This document shows positions 10,112 through 33,169 of a stretch of DNA of 64,000 nt, one piece after another. Under the pieces are notes generated by a model. That model ran no database searches and was not told the DNA's origin. It was given only the letters and a program-made list of their open reading frames with translations. The stretch's first letter is position 1. Every line of letters starts with the position of its first letter. Source of the DNA: Protula sp. h YS-2021. Lineage: Eukaryota > Annelida > Polychaeta > Sabellida > Serpulidae. The stretch spans positions 15,281,891 through 15,345,890 of the forward strand of contig OX457029.1 in NCBI GenBank assembly GCA_949752745.1, written 5' to 3'. The position numbers were made by a program, and so were the translations under genes.

Positions 10112-10583
10112 GTGCGAGTAAAATTCGTCCTTTTTTTTCTTCTTGACACTTTTCCGATTTTTTGTGTCTTCTTCTTCTCTGACACTATGGGCCCTACGAC
10201 CATGAAACTTGGGACTTATGAAGAGCTTGATCTGAACATGTGCATGTCACTTTTTATTTTCGTCTTTGCTTTCGTTTTCTTTGTTAAAACGCCATGTGAA
10301 AAGAGTGTATTTTTTTTCAAGCAAATGCGTAGCATTTAACGACAGTACAGCATACAGCATAGCTTTGTGCGCTTTTACTGCGTAAATAGATAACAAGGCG
10401 TATGCCTGATCACTCAATAAAACTTTAAGTCAACAACAACCAAACACTACTCGACTTATAAGACGTATTCAAGCTGTGTTGTTTGCAATATATTATTCAA
10501 GAAATAACCCATTAAAGGAAGTATTTTTGCGTTTTAATTTACGTCAAGTGTTAAACATTTCGCTAGCGGAATGAGCTTCTCGT
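10112..10583 (+). repeat. 470-bp dispersed repeat, copy 1
   Basis: Nearly identical to 39217-39692 in the same orientation, from 'aaaattcgtcc' to 'gctagcggaatgagcttct'. The copies differ by scattered substitutions and short indels. No terminal inverted repeat or coding frame is convincing. Here it lies between the last proposed TRIM-type exon and the DIRS element. Confidence 0.85.
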
Positions 10584-10805
10584 TTACTTGTCAATTTGAC
10601 AGCCACTAATATATAACCTACTGCAATTGGACAGAACTTGATCAAACAACCTGAAACTGAAATTCGTCCGTTGTCGGAATGCGGCTACGGATGTATCAGT
10701 TAAACTTCTGGTAATTAGCAATGAATATATTATATAAACATAAAAAATTAAAAAAATGAAAGACAAATAAAGGCGTGATTTCATTTTTAGAACAAAAACA
10801 ATTAC

Positions 10806-20833
<10,028 letters not shown>

Positions 20834-21640
20834 GGTTTAAATCAACGTAGTCAATTATTCCTAATTACTTTTCAAATTAAATTCGAGTTTTTTTCTGAAT
20901 TAACTTTGATGCAGTGCGTCTTCGCTGGCCATGACCAATTCACCCTTTGCCAGTCTTTAACAGGTATAACCAAGACAGTGCTATACTTGCTCTTTCCCTC
21001 GATCGGCTGCTAGTACAGTAATATACTGTGCAATTAACTATTCCCTTAAAGATCTCTGTAATGTATTGTAGGGAATCTGTGCCATACCTTTCATTACATT
21101 TATCATGGGCTTTTGACGTATAAAACACGGATTTGATTAATTTCTTGTTAGTGGTGTCTTAGTGTATTTTGTCCTAACAAAGCTTCCACAAGTAATACTC
21201 TAGATGTTACGTTCCATTGATTCCGTTCCAATCATGAAATCAAGTTCACAATACGTAACAGCTTTTTTTTCACGTAAGCGTGAACTGACGCTGGAAGACA
21301 GATGTGCCTGACAGGAAGAGGAGCGGACGTTCACCCTTGTATAGTTCCCCTCCCGAACAAAGTGCAGTTTTAAGCGTCAAAACGGGCATAAAAAGTGCCG
21401 CCATTTTGTCAGCTTTTCGTCAAAGGAAAGATAACCAGGTGGGAGACCACCCAGGGAACATTCCTGCGTAATATTAAAATGATTGGAGCAAAACTGTAGG
21501 AGGAATAGCATTTTAAAGATACAAGTTTAACATACGCACACACGCACACACATTCAAGACTAACCCAGTCCGGCAAAGAAGACTCCGTTAAAAATGACGA
21601 TCTCGGCTTTTGTGATTGTCATGCACTTTTATATTCATAG
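20834..21640. other. Upstream flank of the TRIM-type gene
   Basis: No promoter element can be assigned. About 21350-21520 resembles a pearl core ('gccgccattttgtc', 'aaactgtaggagga'). Confidence 0.35.
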
Positions 21641-21958
21641 AACGGCAATAATCTAAAATGCTCAGATCGGAATCGTTCTCAGATAGTGAATCGGTTGGTT
21701 CTCCTCTAACTTTTTGTCTTATTAGCTTGAGTCTGACCACATGAGCGATGATCTAAGTGTCCCCAAATCCTTCTTAGTGCACCATAATTCTGATTATTCA
21801 CGGCATTAATCTAAAATGCTCGGATCGGAATCGTGCTCGAATAGGGAATCTGTCGGTTCTCCTCTAAGTTTTTGTCTTATTAGCTTGAGTCTGACCACAT
21901 GAGCGATGATCTAAGTGTCCCCAAATCCTTCTTTGTGCAGCATAATTCTGATTATGAA
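21640..21958. repeat. 159-bp tandem duplication
   Basis: Two adjacent copies beginning 'aataatctaaaatgctc' / 'attaatctaaaatgctc' and ending with a shared 'cataattctgatta'. Identity is high by eye. Confidence 0.9.
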
Positions 21959-22114
21959 AAGCTGGCACAAAGTCGAACCAGGGGGAGGGGGCTCATGGGC
22001 TTTCAGAAGTGTTTTCTCGCACCTTCGTTGTGCAAGAAATCTCATTTTAATTGATCTCTAAGTAAATCTGTGGTAATATGTTTTTAGAAGCTGGCAGCAG
22101 CAATAAAAACTAAG

Positions 22115-23580
22115 GTTTCACTTACAAACATAACCATGGTTTCAATTACCAACAAACGTAAGGTTTCACTTACCAACGAAACCAAGGTGCACTTACCAAC
22201 GAAACCAAGGTGCACTTGCCAACGAAACAAGATGCACTTAGCAACTAAGTCAAGTTTCACTCCCCAAAGAAACCGAGGTTTCGCTTACCAACGAGACCCA
22301 GATGCACTTACAAACACCAAAGTTAGTTACCAACGAAACAGGTTTCGCTTACCAACGAAACCAATGTTTTTACCTTTAGTTACTTACGAAAACAAGGTGC
22401 ACTTAGACACTTGCGAAATAAGGTGCACTTCGCAACTAAGGTCTGCTCACCAACCAAACCGATGTTTCGCTTACCAACGAAACCCAGCTGTACTTAACAA
22501 CGAAACCGAAGTTTCGCTTACCAACGAAACCCAGCTGTACTTAACAACGAAACCGAAGTTTCGCTCACCAACGAAACCAAGGTTTCACTTAGCAACGAAA
22601 CCAGTGTGCACTAAGTAACAAAACCAAGGTGCGCTTCAAGCCAAGTTCTACTCACCAAGGAAATCGAAATTACGCTTACCAACGAAACCAAGGTGCACTT
22701 GCCAACGAAACCAAGGTGTACTTAAAGAAATCCGAGGTTTCGCTCACCAACGAACCCCAGATGCACTTACCCAACACCGCACGTCCCCAACACCGAAGTT
22801 AATTACCAACGAAACAAGGTTTCGCTTACCAACGAAACCAATGTTTTTACTTTTAGTTACTTACGAAAACAAGGTGCACTTACCAAATAAATAAGGTGCA
22901 CTTAGCAACTAAGGTAAGGTCTGCTCACCAACCAAACCGATGTTTCGCTTACCAACGAAACCCAGCTGTACTTAACCATACCGATGTTTTGCTTACCCAC
23001 GAAACCAAGCTGTACTTAACAACGAAACCGAAGTTTCGCTTACCAACGAAACCAAGATTTTATTTGGCAACGAAACCAAAGCGCACTTAGTACCGAAACT
23101 AAGGTGCCCTTAGTAACGAAACCCAAGTTCTACTCACCAACGAAATCGATGTTTCGCTTACCAACGAAACCCAGTTGCACTTATCACGGAAGGTTTATTG
23201 TCATCAGAATCAAGGGTTCACTCACCCCAGAAACCAGTATTTCACTTGCTTGAAGTCGCAAACCTTATAAGTATAAGTACAGAAAAGTGTTGTATGCTGA
23301 TATACAATGTATTAAAATATCACCGTTTATATCGATGTTAGCCACATCATTTTCATCAAGGTTTTTCCAACCTGTGAAATTTTCACTCAACACACCAATC
23401 ATTAAATGTGTAGCTTACAAAAGAATGTTCCGCTTACCAACGAAACATCGATGCACTTAAGAAACCAGTTTCTCTTACCAACGAAACCACTGAAGTGAAC
23501 ACTTAACCAATCACCCATGTTAAACTTACAAACGGAGGTTTCGCTGCAACGAAACAAGGTGCACTTAATAAGAAACCCAC
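22115..23580. repeat. 23-bp minisatellite (CTTACCAACGAAACC)
   Basis: More than 50 degenerate units of about 23 bp, alternating 'aaggtgcacttaccaacg' and 'aggtttcgcttaccaacg'. The lysine/threonine-rich frames here are by-products. Confidence 0.93.
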
Positions 23581-24430
23581 GTCTCCCTTAAACCAGTGCT
23601 TCACTTACAACCGGGTGCATTATTAAGCAAATCAGTTTTCCATTCATCACCGATACAAGTTTTTCACTCACCACCGATGCGAATTTTTCACTCACCACCG
23701 ATACGTTTTTCATTATCACTGAAAAAAGTGTTCACCTACATGTTCACGGGGAGTGACATCCAGTCTCCAAATAAAAAATCCTGCTTGAAAAATCCTCATT
23801 GAAAAATAAAATGACGTCACCTCAATAGCCGTTGCTGGTTCATCTAAATTCGTAAAGTAAAAAAAAATAGCTTTAGAAACAGTTTCACCGTCCTGTACTC
23901 AAAACTTGACGCTTTTTATTCTTTTCCTACAAACTACTTCACGAAAAAAGACGCATTTGCTCCGTTGACATGCCTCTCGTACACATCGCATTTACAATGT
24001 GAAATAAAAAGAAAACACCGATTGTTCACTTTTATTAAATTCACACAACTCTCACGAAACATTTAGGAAGTGAAATAAAACTCAAAACGTTGATGATTCA
24101 CCATTTATTAAATCACTCACAACCCACTCGCTCGCCACATTCACATCGTAATGAAATAACAACGGCTTATTTCATATCGCAACCAAAATCATCCTCACCG
24201 GTTTTGTTTGGCACTACCCTTATGCTTTACCTTTTCCGTGACGAAAAAATCCAAAATGAAACACTTTGTGAAAACGTCCTTGCAAAATTTAACACGATTT
24301 GACTTCTTTTGCTGTATCCAAAATTTTCCAAAAAGTACCCGAAACTCATCTTACCTGAACACGCGTACAGCGCGTTTTATCGATCTTATTTTACGTCACG
24401 AAACGCGAATACCCGAAATTAGATATATTC
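23581..24430. repeat. Degenerate continuation of minisatellite-like sequence
   Basis: Units such as 'tcactcaccaccgatacg' and later 'tgaaataaaa...tcac' become progressively diverged. No gene is seen. Confidence 0.45.
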
Positions 24431-25630
24431 CCTAAGCCGGAAGGAGTGGATACAGGTAGGTGTAGGGAGCGAGGGTGTTGTTGACATCTGCACAGAAACA
24501 AAATTTTAAATTTTAAACAAATTAACGGATGAAGCTGGTTAGTTTTCCACTTTAGTATGTTCTCAGGGACGAACTGATGGATGAACAGCCACCAGTTCTG
24601 TCCCCCGCCCATACTGTGGGATAGGGGGCACAAAATATAACTTACTTTTTGTTATAGTGGCGGTGTTCTCTGGACTCTCGAAGAAACAAGAGTCCTGAAA
24701 TTAAACGGAAACCATTACTTTAACATCTCGCCAACGTAACACTGAAGTTTTTTTCTCACTCGAGCGTTCTGCAAATAACGCCAAATAAAATCTGGGAAAA
24801 TACATACTTTTCATGCCTTCTTTTTCCTCAGTATATTTCAGATATTGTGTCCAGCCGGTTAAAACAATGAAATTTGATTATACGGCTATAACATAGAAAC
24901 TCACCCCTTGGTATATCCAGGTAAAAATTTCCTCCAAAGTTATCCAAAGTATATTTCTCCACAAAAGAAAAATGAAAGTAGCATTTACGGATGACGGATT
25001 CCAAGCGTTGAGAGCAATCTCGAATGATGTCGACGCGATTTCGAATCATGCCGACAGAAATTCTGAATGATGCCCGATCAAATTCCGAATACTTACGTGC
25101 GATCCGAATGTTTTGAGCACACAACAGTCTGGACAACGGAGAAGGTAGAAGGGGGACGGGGAAAGTTCGGGACGCTTACCTACACAACTACCTATTCAAC
25201 CCTACATGTGGGCATACGTATGTAAATACATATATACATAGATATGCACACATTTTTTAATTACACCAAAAACACCAAAAACAATTTACCCAAATTATGG
25301 ATTCAGATTTTACCTACTATACACATTAAAAATCAACAGAAAGAGCCTTTAACCAAGAATAACCTAAATATTAGCCTATTACCTGAAACCTAGCCTAGTA
25401 CCTGAATCCTAGCCTATTACCCAAATTTATAAGTAACTAATAATTATTGTAATACATAGGTATAAGTTCAAGGAATTTTTTAAACTGAATAGGTAAGTCA
25501 AAAATTGAATTAAAAATGGTAGAAAGTCAAAAAACCGTATTAAAATTGTGAGCATAAGTCAAAAATTGAATGTTACAAGTAAGTCAAAAATTGATGTATG
25601 GATAAGTCTAAAATTGTCGTAGTAAGTGAC
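24431..25630. other. AT-rich sequence without a recognised feature
   Basis: Only short frames without motifs. About 25480-25630 has repeats of 'aagtcaaaaattga'. Confidence 0.35.
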
Positions 25631-25865
25631 TATGCAAAACGTTTACAAAATAACATAAAAATTGACCCAAAATGTAAAAATAATTAAATAATGCTTAAGT
25701 GTCTCAACCTTTCTAGCATCGAGGGTCCCGGCGAAAATATATTTGGTAAGTGAGAATTGCAAAACGTTTACAAAATAACATAAAAATTCACCCAAAGCTT
25801 AAAAATAATTAAATAATGCGTAAGTGCCTTGACTTTTCTAGCATCGAGGGATCAGACAAAAAGTG
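25630..25865. repeat. 120-bp tandem duplication
   Basis: Two copies sharing 'gcaaaacgtttacaaaataa' and 'ctagcatcgaggg'. Confidence 0.85.
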
Positions 25866-25934
25866 TTGGACTATAGGCCTGATGTAAGCAGCGCAGTTTG
25901 TTCATCTTCATCATCACCTAAAACAGACTACGCA

Positions 25935-26240
25935 CGGACAGGAACCGGCCAGTGAGATCCGACGCACGGACGGTCAGATCTGACGCACGGAAGGAACCGT
26001 ACAGCGAGATCTGACGCACGGACGGTCAGATCTGAAGCACGGACTGTCAGATCTGACGCACGGAAGGAACCGTACAGCGAGATCTGAAGCACGCAGTCAG
26101 ATCTGACGCACCGAAGGAACCGGACAGCGAGATCTGACGCACGGGCAGGAACCGGACAGTGAGATCTCACCCATGGACAGGAACCGGATAGTGAGATCTC
26201 ACGCACGGACAGGAACCAGACAGTAAGATCTGACGCAGAC
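25935..26240. repeat. AGATCT-containing minisatellite
   Basis: About 12 copies of 'gagatctgacgcacgga' or 'gtcagatctgacgcacgg', with 'ggaaccg' linkers. The core 'gtcagatctgac' is a perfect palindrome. Confidence 0.9.
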
Positions 26241-26469
26241 ATAACTGGCCATCTAGATAAATGAAGTAAGCTCAATGCATGCACTGTCATACATGGAAGA
26301 AACCAAACAATCCGAACATTTCGCTTTGGGAATAATAAGCCTAAACAGACTGGATTATATGTGAAAAGACCACTGGCACTGCCCTTGTTATGAATAGGCC
26401 AGACCCATATCGCGCTCACTTGCCCTCAAAGGCAGGATGTCAGGAAAGCAAATCCACTGAACTGCTGCA

Positions 26470-27620
26470 AGTCTGATCGCGTATTTGAAGCTTAACTTCA
26501 CTGGGGGTCCAAGTCGCAGTTGGCTTGGATAACTAGTTCAAGACTAGTGCAAGTTGACTTGTGGGTGTTGGGCCGTCCTAGCTGATTTGATGGGACCAGT
26601 GCTAGCCGCTTTCGGACTTGTTGCTGTCTTAAGGATCAAGTTCAAGCTGCAGTAGGATAGAATGCCACTGGTTTTAAAGACCGTATACTGTTCCAGGGGT
26701 TAAATGCAGGCGGTTTAACGATTGCGTGCCAGCTGTTTGAGGATCAAGAGTGCTGCTTCAAGGGTCAACTGCTGGTTGTCTCTAGGGTCCAATGCTAGGC
26801 ATTTTAAAGATCGTTCCAGCTATGTTAAGGGTCAAGTGCTAGCTGCCTTAGGGGCTACTTTATGCTTTAAGGATCAAGTGGCAGCTCTTTTACGGATCAA
26901 ATTCTGGCCGGTTTAAGGATTAAGAGACAGCTGCTTCCAGGGTTAAGAGCTTGCTGATAGAAGCCAACTGCTCGCAGCCTTGGGGAATTGTGCTGGCTGC
27001 TTCAAAGGTCAACCGCTGGAGGCTTTCTTTGAGGGTCAAAATTCTAGCAGTTTTAAGGGTGGAGTGTTACCCGCTTTAGGGATCAAGTGCTAGCCGCTTT
27101 GCGGGTCAAGTGAACATCTTCTACGCCCAATGCTAGCTACTTTAAGGGTCAGGTACTAGCTGCCTTAGGGGCTACTTTAAGGGTGATATTCCAGCTGCTT
27201 TAAGGATCGAGTACCAGCTGTTTTATGGATTAAGAGACAGCTACTTCAAGGGTCAAGAGCTTGCCGATGACAACTGCTAGCAGCCTTAGTAAATTGTGCT
27301 GGCCGCTTTACGGGTCAAAATGATAGCTACTTTAAGGGTAAATACCCGCTTTAGTGGTCACGTGCTAGCCGCTTTGCGGGTCAAGTGAATCCTTTCTAGG
27401 ATGAAATGCTAGTTGGTTTTAGGACAAAGTGCTGGCTGTTTTAAGGGCAGGTGCTAGCCGCTTCAAGGGTAAATTTTATAGCTGTTTTAAGTGCTTGCTG
27501 CAACTAGCTTTACGGATTACGTGCTGGCAGTTTAAGAGTCAGTACCAGCTGCTTTAAGGGTCAAGTGTTCGCTATCTCTGAAGCTTCTGCTGGCTGGTTT
27601 AAGAGTCAACTTGGATCACG
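26470..27620. repeat. Degenerate minisatellite of about 24 bp (GCTTTAAGGGTCAAGTGCTAG)
   Basis: Roughly 45 diverged units reading 'gctttaagggtcaagtgcta', with many indels. No gene. Confidence 0.8.
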
Positions 27621-28342
27621 GCACTGCAAAAAGGACCAGTGTGGAATATTTCATAACTTAATGTACAATGCCAAGTGAAGTACTATTGAAGTACTTGGGG
27701 AAATTCATTGCTGTATGTCCATCTTCGCAGAAGTGCAATCCGAAAGACTTATCAAGCATTCAGTCATCTGGTAAAATTCGCTTCTTTATTGTCGCTTCTG
27801 CACAATCCAAAGTTTTCACGAAAACTGAATGAGAGAAATTCACTTTTTTCCAACGTGCAGTTCAATCAAAAGCTTATAAATCCGTAAAGATCCGTAAAGC
27901 CAATAATATACGATCATTTATGTAGGATAACCCTTTGTTTCAACGGCGACAAAAATCCGAGATCTTGAAATAGTTTGAGATCTCGGGTTCACGAAGGTAA
28001 AATGCAACATTTCGATCCAATAGCTGAGCTTTTTTCCGCAAATCCTTTCTCAATTTCAAGATTACCATGTTGCACACCTACGGATCATACGATAGAGTAC
28101 ACAATTTTCAAAATGCAGTTAAACTTTTAAGCAACGTACGAATACGACCGTCCAAGGGACGGTACCCAGGTGATGTGATTTCTTTTTTTTTTTAAACATA
28201 CCATTTTTGTTTAAAAGTAAACTAAGATCAATACAGCACTTTTTTTCTTTTTTGTTTTCAAATTGACCTTTTTTTAACGATTACTACCAACTAGTACCAC
28301 TGCAATTTCTTCTACATACTACAACTGCAACTGCTAACAAGT
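27621..28342. other. AT-rich sequence without a recognised gene
   Basis: About 28040-28160 has a short hairpin 'ccgtccaagggacgg' and core-like text that may be a pearl remnant. Confidence 0.3.
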
Positions 28343-29062
28343 TCTTCTATTTTAATTTCTTCGTCGCCTTCTCCTATTCCAGTTTCTTCGTCGCCTTCTT
28401 CTATTTTAATTTCTTCGTCGCCTTCTTCTATTTCAATTTCTTCGTCGCCTTCTTCTATTCCATTTTCTTCTTCGCCTTCTTCTATTTCAATTTCTTCATC
28501 GCCTTCTATTTAAATTTCTTCGTCGCCTTCTTCTATTTCAATTTCTTTGTCGCCTTCTTCTATTTGAATTTCTTCGTCGCCTTCTTCTATTTGAATTTCT
28601 TCGTCGCCTTCTTCCATTTGAATTTCTTCGTTGCCTTCTTCTATTTGAATTTCATCGTCTCCTTCTAATTGAATTTCTTCGTCGCCTTCTTCTATTCGAA
28701 TTTCTTCGTCGCCTTCTTCTATTTCAATTTCTTCGTCGCCTTCTTCTATTTCAAATTCTTCATCGCCTTCTTCTATTTAAATTTCTTCGTCGCCTTCTTC
28801 TATTTGAATTTCTTCGTCGCCTTTTTCTATTTGAATTTTTTCATTGCCTTCTTCTATTTCAATTTCTTCGTCGCCTTCTTCTATTTCAATTTCTTCATCG
28901 CCTTCTTCTATTTAAATTTCTTCGCCGCCTTCTTCTATTTGAATTTCTTCGTCGCCTTCTTCTATTTCAATTTCTTCATCGCCTTCTTCTATTTAAATTT
29001 CTTCGTCGCCTTCTTCTATTTCAGTTTCTTGGGTCGTCTTCTTTCATTTCTTCGTCGCCTTT
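28343..29062. repeat. 27-bp minisatellite
   Basis: About 26 units of 'tatttgaatttcttcgtcgc' plus 'cttcttc'. The plus strand reads a phenylalanine-rich 9-residue repeat. The minus strand reads EEGDEEIQI repeats interrupted by TAA in some units. Confidence 0.95.
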
Positions 29063-30060
29063 TCTTTGCCTTTCTCTACTATACTAGTTTTACTTCCAAT
29101 TCCTTGCTGTCTTTATTCTTTACTTTACGAAGCGCAACAACCACTTATACAGAAAAACATTTTACTATTAGTTACTGCTGTTGCAACTGAATATACTCCG
29201 TACTAAATTTTACAAAAAATTTCATTTTCTTCTACAAATTAAATCGGTGCAGACAAACAGGACGACGACAGAAGCCCCACTGGGCTGAAAAGGAGGGCAA
29301 AGGGCGGACTGTTACTCTTTAGTTGCCAATGTTCATTTCAGCACTGAATAATAAATGTTTAAATTCAGCAGTTTCAAATATTAGGTTTTTATTTCGAAAC
29401 CAAAGTGGGAAGAGTTTAATTTTCTCAGCGATAGCAAAGCAATGTTGGTGTTTCACATGCGGATTTTGTTTCCGTAAAACGTTTGGTTTTTAAAACTCAC
29501 TTTTGAACAGAAAGGGGATTCAAATTAAAAATGAGAAAATTCCGTAAACGTCTGAAATGAACACTGATTGGTTATCTGCATTTTATTCTTTTCTTTTTTT
29601 TTTGTACTGAACAACTCAACTCCAAGTCTTGCTAAAAATTAAAAGCTTTACACAGTCAAAAATTGATCAACTTTTCAATTTGGCGCTGCTTAACCAGCTT
29701 CAATTTTTTAAAGCGAAATAGCAGACATTTTCTTGAAATAGAAAATTTTCTTTTTATAAAAGTGGGAGTTCAACTGTTCAGTTTTTAAGGGGTAGGGGGT
29801 TCACACAATATTTTTACTTCATAATTACAAAAGTAATCAAAAAAACGTACTCACAGGTCTTCTTCCGCTTCGTCGTTGGCTCAGGGACAAACACCACAGT
29901 CGAATGTGATACGAACAACAAAGCCCGGGAGAGAGGGGGGCACTCTATTTCAACACCCGACCCCTAAACGTACACTACCTCAGTTAAAAAAAGCGAAACG
30001 TCGTTTCTCTTGGTAATTTCACGCATTAAACGGGGGAGTGTTAATTCGCTTTTGGCCGTT
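29063..30060. other. AT-rich sequence without a recognised gene
   Basis: Short frames only. No motif, hairpin or repeat stands out. Confidence 0.35.
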
Positions 30061-30069
30061 CACCTGATA

Positions 30070-30250
30070 ATATATTTGAACGTGGCAGAAATCATAGCGC
30101 AAAACTGGACAGGTATTCAGGTTATAATGCGCGCGTGGCTGTAATCATGGACCGAAACTGGACAGGTATTCAGCTGCGTGGCTGAATTCATGGGCCGAAA
30201 CTGGACAGATATTCAGCTACAACCTATGTGTGGTTGTAATCATGGGGCCG
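30070..30250. repeat. Tandem repeat with AACTGGACAGGTATTCAG
   Basis: Three units of about 50-57 bp sharing 'aaactggacaggtattcag' and 'gtggctgtaatcatgg'. Confidence 0.85.
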
Positions 30251-31270
30251 CACCACCCGGATAGCTAACATAATTTTCGGAATCCTTATATTTGAATAAA
30301 TCTGGTTATTTAACAACCCCACCACCCCACTCCCCACCCCAAACCCACTTTCTTCTTTTTTAAGATAAAATGAAACTGCCACTGTCATGACAACAAAATT
30401 CAAGACTCATGCCAAGTGCCCCTCTCCCCCACCGGGCAAATTTATAAAAATAATAAGCGCGTTGTTAGAGTGTTAGTAAAGCATGAGTAGGGCTCACCAA
30501 CCAACTACTTCCTTTTCCTTAAGTCCTGGGTCGTGCCTTTTGGATCCTGGGTTCCATGTGCTGGGATGCTTGTGTCCGTGTCGACCTTGGGTCCGTGTGC
30601 TTTGGGTTCTTGCGCTGCGTTGGGTGCTGGGGTCCATGTGCTGGCGTCCTTGGGAAAAAAGGACGATGTCCTGCCTGTTTATGATCGCTTTATTTACACA
30701 ATGTCCTGTTCCTCCCTTCGCACGGCCTGTACTTATAAATTTTCTTCCGGTGCATTATTTCACGCGATCACCCACGTCTTACACTTACACACAAGCGTCA
30801 CGTGTTATTTTCTCATACAGGCACCGTTACTTCCGGTGCTTGTATGCAAATATCGTTCCTTTTTTCCGCTCTAAGGCTGGTCGCTTCCCCGGAACGGCTA
30901 CCGTTCCACTTCTATTCAGGCGCTATTTCCGGCATCACGCGTTTAAGTCTGTCCTTCCCGTTGCTTCTGCTACACATACCGGTGATTTTACTTAATAAGC
31001 GTCCTGATTTTTTTTTAGGTCTCTCGAGCCTCTACTTTTCCTTTTAGCCGTTTGTCGTGTCGCAGGATCACAAATGTTCGCCTGAAAACAAAAAAAAGTC
31101 GTCAGTGAAACTGATTAATGTCCCCCGACCCCCGCCACAAAAAAGCTCGATGGACCGGAAATTTTAGAATGACAGAAGTCCCCCACAGGCGTGCAATTCA
31201 ACGATTTTAAAAGTTTAAAGGAACAAAAAAATCTCGCGATAAAACATTCTCTACGAAATGTTTGATTTGT
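30251..31270. other. Sequence with a 170-codon open frame of unknown value
   Basis: The plus-strand frame 30483-30995 stays open, partly over a GGGT/TGCTGGG-rich repeat. Its product is rich in arginine, proline and phenylalanine without motifs. I treat it as non-coding. Confidence 0.3.
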
Positions 31271-31279
31271 TTAACTAAA

Positions 31280-32900
31280 TTCATGTAGGCTTGAGTGTGT
31301 CAACACTCATTCCAGTATGTAAGGGTTGTGAAAATTTCTGAAGTTCAGCTGGGCCAATGTCCTTAAGCCGATAGGGCACATTTACAATACCGATCCTTGT
31401 TCGTTTCGGTACCACCCATATATAGCAAATCTTGGCAATCGGTCGAAAAATGTAGGCTTGAGTGTGTTAAACTCATTCAACTGAGTAAGGATTGTGAAAA
31501 TGTCTTAAGTTCAGCTGGACCAATGTCCTTGGACCGATAGGGCTCATTTACAATACCGACCTTTGTTGGTTCCAACACTCCCTATAAGTAAAAGATTTCA
31601 AGAATCGATCCCTCAAATGAATAAGGATTGGGAAAATTTGTGAAAACTTTACTACGTCTCGAGGAGTACGTCCATCCCCCGTGGGGGGATATGGTGTGTG
31701 TAAGGCTGTTGCGTGTTGACAACGCAAAATTTAAAAGTGGAAGGATAGGTAGACGTAGTGTCTAATATTTAAGCGAATCAATCCATTAAGCAGTAGGCGC
31801 GTGAGACTGTCGTAGGTACGCTAAGTACAGCGCCGATTTTGAAAAGTCCGCAATTTTGTCATTTTTTTCCGATCCGGAAAATTCTTAATCACTGCACTGC
31901 GGAAGGTTCCAGAGAAGCCGTGTACAAAATATGAAACGAATTCATCCATTAATGTGGCCTGTAGGCGGGTGAGACTGCCGTATATACGCTAAGTCCAGTG
32001 CCGATTTTCAAAAGTCCGCCATTTTGTTAATTTTTTTTCGATCCGGAAAATTCTTGGTTACTACACTGTAAAAGGATCCAGAGCAGCGTGTGCAAAATTT
32101 GAAACGAATCCGTGTACTATTATGGCCTGTAGGCGCGTGAGACTGCCGTATATACGCTAAGTCAAGTGCCAATTTTCAAAAGTCCGCCTTGTTTGTCGAT
32201 TTTTGCCCAATTCGGAACATTCTTAATCACTGCACTGCGGAAGATTCCAGAGAAGCCGTGTACAAAATATAAAACGAATTCATCCATTAATGTGGCCTGT
32301 AGGCGGGTGAGACTGCCGTATATACGCTAAATCCAGTGCCGATGTTCAAAAGTCCGCCATTTTATCAATTTTTTTTATCCGAAAAATTCTTGGTTACTGC
32401 ACTGCGGAAGGATCCAGAGAAGTCTTGTGCAAAATTTGAAACGAATCCGTGTACTAATGTGGCCTGTAGGCGCGTGAGACTGCCGTATATACGCTAAGTC
32501 CAGTGCGATTTTCAAAAGTCCGCCATTTTGTCAATTTTTTTTCGATCCGGAAAATTCTTGGTCACTGCACTGCGGAAGGGTCCAGAAAAGCCGTGTGCAA
32601 AATTTGAAAAGAATCTTTGTATTAATGTGGCCTGTAGGCGCGTGAGACTGAAAGCGTGACAGACGGACAGACAGATGGACAGACCGAAAAGTTCTAAACT
32701 TTATCCCTCCGTTTCACAGGGGATTATTTCAGCTGGGTCAATGTCCTCGGGCCGACATGGCTCATTTACAATAACAAACCTTGTTGGTTCCAATACTACT
32801 TATAGTTAATATATCTTGTCAATCGATGCAGAAATGTAGGCTTGAGTGTTAAACTCATTCCAGTATGCAAGGGTTGTGAAAAGCAATCGTTAAATTTTTT
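31280..32900 (+). mobile_element. Nested pearl-like tandem arrays
   Basis: An outer array of about 164-bp units ('tgtaggcttgagtgtg' at 31287, 31451 and 32836) is interrupted at about 31640-32725. The inner block holds five 168-bp units ('gtaggcgcgtgagactg' at 31793, 31961, 32129, 32299, 32466 and 32634), then 'gacagacggacagacag'. It opens with a hairpin, 'catcccccgtggggggatatgg'-like, near 31675. Confidence 0.75.
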
Positions 32901-33169
32901 AAAATTTATTCAAAGATTTTTTCTATATTTCTTCTATCATTTCTTTTATTTTTCACCCGGTTCTCTTGCATTCGAAATACAGACTCATTCCGCTTGGCGT
33001 AGCCACGTTTTTACAACAGAGGCGGGGGGGGGCAAGATCATAACTACAGACTAGAGGTGTGTCCGATCGGAGCACGAATGCCGTGCCTGGCGGATAGTCA
33101 GTGACATAATCTTAGTAGCCAGTGACATATTCTTAGTTTGAGGGATGTGATTCATCTTGAGGAAAGAAT

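Noticed and set aside
22136..22618. 160-codon frame rich in lysine, threonine and asparagine
   Set aside because: It is contained in the 23-bp minisatellite, with no start context or splice sites.
25935..27620. CRISPR-like regular arrays
   Set aside because: The units are contiguous minisatellites without unique spacers, in a eukaryotic genome.
30483..30995. 170-codon frame
   Set aside because: No motif, uneven composition and partly repetitive DNA; overlapping alternative frames are also open.
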